A DNA stretch of 64,000 nucleotides from Ampelomyces quisqualis (taxonomy: Eukaryota > Ascomycota > Dothideomycetes > Pleosporales > Phaeosphaeriaceae): positions 2,790,001 through 2,854,000 of the forward strand of contig JAGTXZ010000018.1 in the NCBI GenBank assembly GCA_018398575.1, given 5' to 3'. The translations under genes and the position numbers were made by a program. Every line of letters begins with the position of its first letter. Positions within the stretch are counted from its first letter, which is position 1. Below the pieces are notes generated by a model. It made no database searches. It had not been told where the DNA came from and saw nothing but the letters and a program-made list of their open reading frames with translations. Positions 55,865-64,000 of the stretch are shown here, in pieces.

Positions 55865-56857
55865 CTAATTAATCTCCTTGTGCGGAAACCACTTGCTCGG
55901 CTTCAAATTCTTCTCTTCGAGCGGCGCGTCCAAGACGCCCAAGCGCCGTATTTCTCCTGCGCTCGGCGCATCGTCGCGCTTGATATTCGCTTCTGCCTTG
56001 CGGTATGCGGCTTGGAGAGCGAGCGTGCGCGCAGCCTAGTAGGTAGGGTTTAGCGATGCATTTAGTTGAGCCGTTGGAATTGTAGTGGCGACGCTGGCGG
56101 ATCGTTTGGGAGGTACGTATGTGGGCAAGGGCTGTTAAAGGGTGGGGGGGGGGGGCGGGGTCTAAGAAGAGGAATTTGAGGGGGGGGAATGGAGGGACTG
56201 GTGTTGATTGAATTTTTACGTACTTCTTTTTTGTGGTGCAGGCACTCGTAGTAATCTTCGAGGACGGGCTGGCATTTGGACGCGCCTGAGTTGTCTTCGG
56301 CTGAGGTGTTGGTTACGTAGCATGCGAGGACTTCTTGCCAGAAGGGGAAGCAGCGGGATGGGCCTGTGGAGGTGGAGGGTTAGTCTAGTCTTTTGGGAGG
56401 ATGCGAGTGTGTGTGATGTTGAGAGTGTCTGTGGTGGTTGTGGAGACGCGGAGGGCGTGGTGGTGGGTGGCGGCGGCGATGTGTGTGTCTGGATCGGTAT
56501 TTTGGACGTCGTGTAGTTGTTTCGAATGAGCGGATAGGTGGTTCAAGCTGTTGTTGCGTAGTCGTGCGCTTCTCGTGGGTTGGTGAAGCTGGTTGGGGCT
56601 CAATGGCTTGATAGTGGAATTGGGGCTGGAATCGTGCTCTTCGCATGTATTTAAATACTCATTCGAACCGTCTGCTTGCACTCGTGCTTTCGTATGCTCG
56701 ATTTAACTGTGGGTGGTCGTATCGCAATCGTGCCGGATACACTGTTCGACATGCCATTGCAGCTGTTCCCGCGCCTCCGTTGCCTCCCAGCATATCTATA
56801 ACGATGGATGTAAAGTCAGTTGTACGTACCACCAGTAATTCCGTATCCTGAAGCCAT
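55865..56857 (-). CDS. NDUFS5: Complex I subunit NDUFS5 (11.5-kDa type)
   Basis: I assembled this small gene from three exons: 56,857-56,830, 56,363-56,224 and 56,035-55,865, giving 112 residues. The first exon is 28 nt (MASGYGITG plus one base) and precedes a long 466-nt intron. The joined protein carries a twin CX9C motif, CFPFWQEVLAC and CQPVLEDYYEC, followed by LHHKKEAARTLALQAAYRKAE and a conserved ending. This is the pattern of the NDUFS5 / 15-kDa accessory subunit of mitochondrial NADH:ubiquinone oxidoreductase, which faces the intermembrane space, with cysteines oxidised through the Mia40 route. The exons phase together exactly. The long first intron could hide a further tiny exon, but the protein looks complete without it. 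Confidence 0.85.
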
Positions 56858-57420
56858 CGTTGCGGGGTAACTGTGCGTTTCCGTAACCTGGGTTGGAGCT
56901 TCGACGCTGTGAAGTCGTGCCAAGATACACCGCTAAGGCTAAGTCGGGGTTAGCGCTCATAAGTGACGACGTTCTCGATGCCACTGCGTGCTTTTGTCTA
57001 TATCCTCGGTATCGTTATTCTGACGATGGGATACCTAACGATACTGGCATCCACTCTGCTTTGCTTTGGCATCGCTTGTAGGTAACGTGCGTGCATAGCT
57101 AGTACCTGTTGGACCAGCAAACTTCCGCTAGGTTCTCTTGTGATGGAAGAACATGCATCAAGATGGGCTCAAGACGGCCGTCGGCCTTGTGAGCCTTCTT
57201 GCGAGCACCTAAGATTCGACACCTCCAAAATCATATTTTCAAGGTCTCATAGATCTTGAAATAGTATGAAATCGTACGTAAACGTGAAGAGTGATACGGC
57301 GCCTCCCACCAACCTGCACAACAATCTTCCAAGCCATCTGGCGTACCAGAACTGAAATAGCAAGGCAGCTCCGCACGTGTACAGTTCTAAGCAAGGTCAG
57401 GACCTAGGATTGTGCTTCGT
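56858..57420. other. Intergenic, no gene seen
   Basis: About 560 bases right of the NDUFS5 start, which should include its promoter. It is the last normal-composition DNA before the right repeat zone. No gene is visible. Confidence 0.4.
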
Positions 57421-58080
57421 AACGTTCTGCACAAGCGGCTAGTGCAAATTGGGCGTCAACTGTGCCTGGCGCTATTGGGACACTTTATTGCCCACCCCCA
57501 TGCGCAGACATACTACACAAATCTAGCGTTAAACTAGTCTTTGGCCTTAATCTAGGCAGAGCCAAACTCTGGTTGGCTTCCGGGGGAGAAGTTACGCTGC
57601 ACCCCCATACAAAGTATCGCGCACCCCCAGAAGCCCCTGTCTTAAGCCCTTCAAAGCCACCCACACACCTAAGATATTTTCTGTGTCTAGCAAGCAGAAT
57701 AGGTATTTTAATTACGCAAATTTTACAAGTGCAAGATAAAATAAAAAAGTAATTGCTAATATGCTTACTTGTGCTGTTAAAAAGCAGAGCATTTTAGAAG
57801 GTTTGGATATGAGACTTTGTAGTCTGACTAAATATAAGTGCGGGGCTAGATTGACTTAAGATAGTTAGCTAATCTGGCCTTAGCGGTGTCTTAGGGGCTC
57901 GTTAGACCTATATTAAGAAAATCTAAGAGTTTTAAAATCCTTAACTTCTGTACCGCATTTAAGCAGCTCTCTACCTCATTTTTAATTCTTTTAACAGCAA
58001 TTAACTTGCTCTGTTGCGTAATTAAAATTTTATCTTTGTCTCCTATAACTAAGAAAAGTTTACAGTGCTTAGGTGACTTT

Positions 58081-58413
58081 ATAATGGTTCTCGAAATACC
58101 AGTTACCACCTGAATCTGGTGAAGATCAACACTATTTTTGAGTTTAACTGTATAAAGAGCTTACAACGCGCCAAAAATTACACAGATTAGACTAATTACT
58201 GTTTGAATAGAGTTCTTATATATACAACATAAGAAAATATCTGAATTGTTTACGCAGAAGAGTGTAAAGTTTGTAAAGTTTGATAAGGGCGCTAAAATTT
58301 AAGTTCTTGGCTAGACTTGGCATATATACGCACAACGGTATATAAACTACACCTTACGTCTCTGATCTATGCCAGAAATGGGTGGTAACTGGTATTTCGA
58401 GAAACACCCATAG
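58081..58413. mobile_element. Short inverted-repeat element, MITE-like
   Basis: The arm ttctcgaaataccagttacc, extended by acc, at about 58,088-58,110 has an exact reverse complement of 23 bases at about 58,380-58,402, with a weaker match continuing outward. The total span is about 330 bases with AT-rich inner DNA and no coding frame. Outer bases include TA on both sides. This suits a small non-autonomous DNA transposon, partly decayed. Confidence 0.6.
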
Positions 58414-58724
58414 AGGTAGTAAAGATAGCGAGTTGTAGGGGTAGGTAGCAACCCCTATAAGAGTAGGTAATAATTTCCCCTACCGTACTACGTGTGCTAG
58501 CTTCTAGTTGGCTTGTAGAGCGGGTAGGCGTAGGGGTAGGTAGTAACGCTTCCTGCGGGAATGTTACTTTCCGCTTAATATTAATAGTTCTTATTACATG
58601 CTACTTACTATACTCTATCTAGCGCTAACAATCTGTTAACAGGGGTGTACCGTGTACTGTAAATAGGCTGCCGAAGGTACGTAGTAGATTCCCTAAGGTG
58701 TGGACTAGGCACGCAGGCTTATTA

Positions 58725-58870
58725 GGGTGCCTAATATTATCTTCTTAGGGTGCCTAATATTATCTTCTTAGGGTGCCTAATATTATCTTCTTAGGGTGCC
58801 TAATATTATCTTCCTAGGGTGCCTAATATTATCTTCCTAGGGTGCCTAATATTATCTTCCTGGGGTGCCT
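58725..58870. repeat. 23-bp tandem repeat, six full units
   Basis: The unit gggtgcctaatattatcttc plus tta repeats in exact 23-base register from 58,725: units start at 58,725, 58,748, 58,771, 58,794, 58,817 and 58,840, then a partial unit at 58,863. The first three units end in tta; later ones end in cta or ctg. It lies about 130 bases before the protease start codon. Confidence 0.92.
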
Positions 58871-59001
58871 GTTAACACTTCCCTAGGACCCGTGCAGGTC
58901 TGTAGCTAGGGAAATCTTTTCCAGACCTTGTTATTAAGAAGCACCTTCAGTCGCCCACCGTTGAGATATCCTGCGCTACATCCTTCCTGTGTTTCTCTAT
59001 C

Positions 59002-60474
59002 ATGCTTATGTTAGGCTCGACACTCTTCTTCGCATTTAGCTTAAGTGCTCGCTGTCTTGTGGCTGCTGCTAATAGCAGCATAGCTGCTCCTTATAATGGT
59101 ATGTTATAACTTCTACAGCTAGCACCGCACAACATATTACTGAGACCTGCAGTAACGGACTACGTTCTCAACCTCACTGTTCACGACTATCGCGCCGAAT
59201 ACCTCCGCAAACGACAATCCCCGGGGTTCCATTCCCCGGCGCAGGAGGACACCATGAACGTGCAAAACCGCCTCCACCTCGCCACCGTTCTACTAGGCGA
59301 CGATCTCTTTGCTCTCTCTATCGATACTAGCTCACCAACAACGTGGGTCGTTGCGCAAAATTTCGAGTGCACACTAGACTTCCCCATACCCACACCTGCA
59401 CAGTCAAGTTGTCAACCTGGGCGCAAATTATTTAATTCTACCGAATCAAAATTGGTACCGCGAATAGGTGATAAAAAATTTCTTTCACGTTACGAAACGG
59501 GCGTGCGTGTTGGAGGGCAATGGTATGAAGGAGAACTTAGCATTGGGGGCGTGAGTAGGAATGCTCCGAAAGATCCTATTTACCACAGAATTGGAGTCGC
59601 ACAATGGGGAGACTGGAACGGTCACGGAATAAGTAGTGGGGTGCTGGGTCTGGCCTTCCCACGCGGGACCAAGCGCAAATACCCCTCTATCCTTGATGCA
59701 GTGTAAGTTCTCTTGCTCTGTTTCTTATCCCTATTTAAAAAGATGCTAAGGTGAACTAAAAGGTTTCAACAAAAATCTATACCCCCTATCTTCTCCCTTG
59801 CGCTAAAGCGCGCTTCCTCTGATATTACAGAAAGAGGTCTACTCTCATTTGGCGGCGTTCCTAACATTCCTACGAACGGCCCCTGGGTCCAATCACCTAT
59901 ATCAACTTTCAAAGATTTACCTCCAGACATGTCTAAATGGGATAAGCGTTTTACTACTCAGGGCTACCGAATCGAAATCGAAGGGTTTGAGATCACTCAC
60001 CCTTCAGAAACTAATGCGCGCCAAAGCATGGAAGGTGCTCTTGAGCACCTAACCTCCAGTGGGCTTGTGGAGCGGATGAAATCTCGAAAGGTTGTGGCGA
60101 TTGACTCTAGCATATCAAGGCTTATTGTTCCTGGTCCTGTCCTGAGTCACGTAGCATGGCTCTTGAAGGCAAATCACTACTCTACACCCTCCAACAGATA
60201 CATTGTGGACTGTGATGCTAAGGATCCACGCTTTGGTATTGTAATCGGTGGAATATCATTCTACATCTCTAAGGACGACTTACTTAGCCCTGCGCCGGAG
60301 TTTGGCAATAATGCATGCGCACTTGAGCTATCCCCTAGTGAAAACGGGCCGTTTGTACTGGGCGATGTATTTTTAAGGAACGTCCTCGCGGTGTTTGATT
60401 TTTCTAACGCCTATAAACCGCTTGGTCGCGATCGGCATGGGGTTGTATACTTCGTTGGAAGAGAGAAGTACTGA
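59002..60474 (+). CDS. Pepsin-like aspartic protease homologue, active-site motifs altered
   Basis: Three exons, 59,002-59,098, 59,153-59,702 and 59,763-60,474, give 452 residues; both junctions keep frame (PYN-VTDYVLNLTV and LDAV-FQQKSIPP). The first ~23 residues form a signal peptide. The pepsin (A1) fold is shown by the first active-site segment FALSIDTSSPTTWVV, by GVLGLAFPRG, IFSLALKR, LLSFGGVP, and the late PFVLGDVFLRNVLAVFDF. In active pepsins the two catalytic motifs are DTG or DSG. Here they read DTS (Asp90) and DSS (Asp330). Both aspartates are kept but both glycines are replaced by serine, so activity may be lost or changed. It sits in the repeat-rich zone yet stays open throughout. 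Confidence 0.85.
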
Positions 60475-60950
60475 GGTCCGGTAACAAGTCAGAGAGAGAT
60501 TAGTCAAGTTCTTAATGTTGAATGTTAGAGAGAGGGCCATTTTAGTTTCGCAGACAACCCGAATGAAATTCCGAATACAGTTGAGAAAATTCACGATGTT
60601 GGAAAGCATGCCTGCGAAGAATTCACATGAAGCAACGTCGAAAGCCCATGGGATCAGGGAGCGTCGATTTTTGTTGACAGATCGTTCACACAGACTTGTG
60701 CTGCAACAACTATGATCACACTGTTATGAGCAGACCTTGCAGATGTAAAAAAAGCAGACGTTCATCCTACGTTGAGGTAACATGGTCCGAAAACTTCACG
60801 ATATCCTTTCCCCCTTCGCATCCCAGCCTTGATTTAGAAAACGCTCGCTTTCCAGTCCTTTCTTCTCCAAACTCTGCATCTCCAGCGAGCTCTATCCCTG
60901 CTCATATTAATCTTTACAATCAGCTTCCCAAAGATATTACTTACTGTGCG
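60475..60950. other. Intergenic, no gene seen
   Basis: About 480 bases right of the protease-like gene. It should hold the 3' region of that gene. A plus-strand frame runs on into the following small secreted candidate, but no upstream coding signal is convincing. Confidence 0.4.
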
Positions 60951-61154
60951 ATGTCAGTGGTATCTCTAGAGCATGTTGTACTTTTAGCCGCTTTATCAGC
61001 GCGTTGCTTTGCTGCGCCCATCTTTCCCTCGATCGAAGTCGCTAGCCGGGACAATGCCAGGCGAAAGTGCGCAAAGTGCTCAAGCATATCATTACTAAAC
61101 ACTCTTCCACCCCTAGAAACAATGCACTCTCAAGTCGCGCACCTCTACCCCTGA
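60951..61154 (+). CDS. Candidate small secreted protein
   Basis: An ATG at 60,951 opens a frame of 67 residues starting MSVVSLEHVVLLAALSARCF, which looks like a signal peptide with likely cleavage after CFAA. The short mature part has two further cysteines (KCAKC) and no known motif. It may be longer through unseen splicing. Small secreted proteins near repeat-rich DNA are often effectors in plant-associated fungi, but nothing here proves expression. It could be a chance frame. Confidence 0.3.
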   Translation: MSVVSLEHVVLLAALSARCFAAPIFPSIEVASRDNARRKCAKCSSISLLNTLPPLETMHSQVAHLYP

Positions 61155-61660
61155 GAATCCCTCTGACAGAGACCCGGAGAGAGTCGACATGCAGCGAAAA
61201 TAGACAGTGGCTGTGTACAGCGGTTGCGATGCCGCCTGCACATGAGGTGCATGCTTGAGGAGTGGATGCGGGGGATGATGTGGGAAAAGAGTGACAAGGA
61301 GGGTAGTGGAGGTAGGATGCAACAGGCAATTTGCTGCATAGGCCGGTCTGGGAAGATGATTATGGAAAGTGTTGAGGATGCGGGGAGTTCCAAGGGAGCG
61401 GCGGTGGAAGATTGGGTGGAAGATTGGGTGGAGGATGGAGTTGTTTTGTATGAGTAATTGGGATGTTGAGGTTAGAAATGGGAATGGGTATGGTCGGTTA
61501 AGGGTGTTTGCTAGCCCGATTACATCTTTTGGCTTTCGAATCGGAACGTTGTCAAGTTGCTGAAGCCTTTTCTTCGCGCGTGCTGTCGTTGGCAATATTC
61601 TTGGCAGCAAGTGACCGGTACCGTGCCCGTGCACGTGGCGATCGCGTCGGCTGGCGATCG
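61155..61660. other. Intergenic, G-rich, no gene seen
   Basis: About 500 bases with a G-rich plus strand (61,250-61,500) and small direct repeats such as gaagattgggtg twice near 61,407-61,430. No gene. It borders the pogo-type relic on the right. Confidence 0.4.
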
Positions 61661-62420
61661 CCGAACTTCAGATGATGCGACGTACACCCCAACTTCAACA
61701 CTTAATAACTCTTTTAATATAAACCTAATTAATAAGGCAATTGCAGCAATTAAATTGCGCAAGCTAGAAGATAATCTTATATACTAGGAGTATGCTAACT
61801 AGTTTGGTGTTAATAGAGTTACATTGGCCCAAAGACACTAGGGCTGTTAGAGCTTACGAGCCACTAAATACTTTGACTAGAAGAAGCTTACGCTATAACA
61901 AGAGGATAAGCTTGTACAATATATTAGAGACCTAACCTGCTAAGGGCTACTACCTACTAATGCTATAATACAAAACTTTACTTTAACAATAGCCTATAAT
62001 TAAGTCTCTAAGGCCTAGGTTACACGCTTTAAGCACTAGTACAAGGATACGCTTATCTTAAAGTACAACACTACTATAGACGCTACACGTTACTTAGCTA
62101 ACTTATATATTAAGTACAAGTTATACTTTAATCTCTTGTATAGAAAGATAGAGAAGTATAATATCTAGCCCTATAATTTATATAATATAGATAAAAAGGG
62201 CTTTATAATAGGTGTAATTAGCAGGTTAAAAAGAACCTTTACATAAGCTTAATAGAAGAAGAAAGAGGTTACTACTGCTCTTTAGAATAGATCTTAAAAG
62301 TAGATAACAACTATTACTACTGTGTGCGCTAATAGAACTGTGTTACTGCTAGGTCTTATATATAAGTCTGTAACAGGCTGCTACCTAGTTAGTCCTTAGT
62401 TATAGAAAAACCTTAGCTCT
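61661..62420 (+). mobile_element. RIP-degraded pogo-type transposon, transposase relic
   Basis: The left end (about 61,678-61,702, acgtacaccccaacttcaac) looks like a terminal repeat. Just inside, the plus strand codes for a wrecked transposase: NKAIAAIKLRKLEDN (Psq-type helix-turn-helix), EYANQFGVNRVTLA, QEDKLVQYIRDLT, KYKLYFNLLYRKIEKYNI and NIDKKGFIIGVI, in that order. These match pogo/Fot-like DDE transposases common in ascomycetes. Stop codons interrupt the frame at many places, mostly TAA or TAG where CAA, CAG or TGG would fit, which is the RIP signature. The catalytic DDE part beyond 62,300 is too decayed to follow. Confidence 0.8.
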
Positions 62421-63480
62421 CTAAACTAGAACACTAAAAATGCTCTAGACTAGAACACTAAAAACGTTCTAGACTAGAACACTAAAAATCCTCTAGACTA
62501 TAAAAACCCTTTAGGTAATAATTAGGATAGAACACAAATTTACGTCTTTATTTCCTAGCATTTACTCTTAGAGTCTACCTCTTACAATTAAATTTATTAA
62601 ACCTAACTAGGCTAAAGAGCTATTAGTAACCTCTAGCATAGAATAAGTAACTGTTCCTATAATAGTACAAGATATAATAGTACAAGCTATCTATATAAGA
62701 CGTAATAGCGTCCCTAAGTTAGTTATTAAGAACAAGTTTAATTAGATAATTATTAATAACTTTCTAGACTTAAAGAAATAATAGATTAAGAAACAATTGC
62801 TATTAAACAGCCTTAAGAGAACGCCTGCCTAGCAGAAAGTATATAACTGTAACAAGTATATACAAACACATGTTACATCTAATACCTTATAAAGGCTTAG
62901 TAACAGATTATATAGAGAGCTAGTAGATTAGGACTAAAAGCGCTCTAACAGCACTCTAACTCAGCTACTACGCCTACTATAAATATAAGCCTATAGCATA
63001 GATAGAGGATAAGTTTCTCTTATCCTTTTGTACAAGACCTATAGGTATATAGCTAATCTAGAATCTCTAATACAACACGCACTTCTATATGCCTCTAATA
63101 CGTATTTAATTTAATTCTAATAGCTATACCTACCTGCGTTGTTACATTATAAGAGAAACTTTGTCCTACTAGTAATAGCATTTATATAATATTACAATTT
63201 ACTTTTAAAAAGATTGCGTTAAAACGTCTAGAACTCTATCTAAATTGAATCTGTTTGCAACCTTAAATCTATTAAACACAGTTAGGATTCCTTAGATCTT
63301 CTAATAGCTAAAGCCTTTAGGTTTAGATCTTTCTATTAACACATAGTTAGGATTACTTTAGTAAAAGTTGCGTTTAGCGCTACAATAGAAACTTAGAGAC
63401 TATTAATAACCTAAGAGTATTAGAGGCAACGCTAATAACTCTCTCTAAAGAACTAACCTTAGAAGCCTTCTTCTAAGACA
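62421..63480. repeat. AT-rich RIP-like relic, unassigned
   Basis: Continuation of the degraded DNA. It includes three 24-bp tandem units at 62,427-62,498 and otherwise only stop-rich frames. It may hold the rest of the pogo-type element and the start of the gag-like relic, but no clear border is visible. Confidence 0.6.
62427..62498. repeat. Three 24-bp tandem units
   Basis: The unit tagaacactaaaaatgctct plus agac occurs at 62,427-62,450, 62,451-62,474 and 62,475-62,498, differing at three positions. It lies in RIP-degraded DNA. Confidence 0.85.
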
Positions 63481-64000
63481 ACTCTATATTAACTATAACA
63501 ACCTAGCAATAGAGTGCTAAAGCAAAAAAGATAGACACTAAGGAACCTTCTTAGCCTAGAGCTACACTAAATCTAACCCTTGCCTAAATAGAGGTTAATT
63601 AATTATAACAAGATTTGAAACAGGCTTTAGCAGAAATTAATTCCCTTAAGAAAGGACTAACTCTGTTAATAGGACTAGACAAGCCTCTACCTACTACTAA
63701 ATTACCCTAGAATAATTCTACACTCTACTATTTATCTAACAGCTTTATATCTAAGTACTTATATTACTATAAAGGCTCTTGCTAACTTTAACAATCTAAG
63801 AAAACGCCTAATATAGATAATCTTAGTAATAGAAAAGATCTTACCTTCTGCTAATAGCAGGCCTCTATCTAGGATTAACTTAAGATTAACTTAGATTACT
63901 ATTAGACTAAAAGATAACGCATAGCCTTAGTATAGGGCTACACTATAGGATTAGCTAAGGGCTATCTTAAGCTATAATATTTATTAGATACTAATTAAGA
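63481..64000 (+). mobile_element. Retrotransposon gag-like relic, runs off the window
   Basis: The plus strand codes, through many RIP-type stops, for a pattern like fungal LTR-retrotransposon gag: a coiled part (QALAEINSLKKGLTLL at about 63,625), a proline/basic linker, then ASIQDQLKINPDHYQTKRQ with stops read as glutamine, and RIALVQGYTIGLAKGYL. The order (short coiled region, then a block where a sampled segment is followed by a tyrosine and R-x-A-x-V) is typical of such gag proteins. No LTR or reverse transcriptase is within the window. Confidence 0.55.

Larger units (their letters stand above)
57421..59001. repeat. Mosaic of AT-rich repeat relics
   Basis: A patchwork left of the protease gene. 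A C-run-rich block (about 57,460-57,660) is followed by AT-rich DNA, an inverted-repeat element (58,084-58,410), a region with two copies of gtaggggtaggtag near 58,437 and 58,531, and a 23-bp tandem array. A 72-codon minus-strand frame at 57,891-58,109 is charged and resembles the coiled tail of some DDE transposases, but too weakly to assign. Confidence 0.6.

Noticed and set aside
57891..58109. 72-codon charged frame in the right repeat zone
   Set aside because: Weakly like a transposase coiled tail, but overlaps the inverted-repeat arm and has no firm family match.
1..64000. CRISPR arrays, operons, bacterial-type systems
   Set aside because: The window is eukaryotic; the tandem repeats have no spacer structure and genes have their own introns and promoters.

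Overview
The window is nuclear DNA of a filamentous ascomycete, most likely a Dothideomycete of the Pleosporales type. The reasons are short introns (mostly 44-60 nt, a few longer) with GT-AG ends, two fungal-specific HET-domain genes, fungal forms of Ku80, NOP13, STM1 and DFG10, a GH3 beta-glucosidase, and AT-rich ends that look degraded by repeat-induced point mutation (RIP). The species assignment is inference; the fungal assignment is secure.

Layout. Positions 1-1760 and about 57,400-64,000 are AT-rich repeat graveyards: a fold-back element, two other inverted- or tandem-repeat structures, a RIP-wrecked pogo-type transposase and a retrotransposon gag-like relic. Between them lies an ordinary gene-rich island. 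In order: an SMP-repeat protein (-), aldo/keto reductase (+), HET protein (+), FMN-dehydrogenase pseudogene (-), an unrecognised Cys-containing frame (-), MFS transporter (-), Ku80 (-), NBR1 autophagy receptor (-), NOP13 (+), Kv-beta-like aldo/keto reductase (-), DFG10 polyprenol reductase (-), HOS4-like ankyrin protein (+), second HET protein (+), PIN4 parvulin (-), arrestin-like protein (-), AP-1-like bZIP (+), STM1/SERBP1-like protein (+), RBR ubiquitin ligase (-), secreted GH3 beta-glucosidase (+), FHA-forkhead factor (+), complex I NDUFS5 subunit (-), and, inside the right-hand repeat zone, a pepsin-like protein with altered active-site motifs and a possible small secreted protein.

I rebuilt exon structures by hand from splice signals and frame continuity; every multi-exon model closes in frame. 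The genes are mostly unrelated housekeeping functions (DNA end joining, selective autophagy, nucleolar RNA processing, dolichol synthesis, chromatin, ubiquitin, respiration). I see no biosynthetic cluster, defence island or operon. The accessory flavour lies at the edges: HET genes, a decaying flavoenzyme, the atypical protease and the transposon relics. The most notable sequence structures are an intact 294-bp TA-flanked MITE with nested hairpins at 37,340-37,633, whose arm has a decayed relative at about 32,808, and the substituted aspartyl-protease motifs at 59-60 kb.
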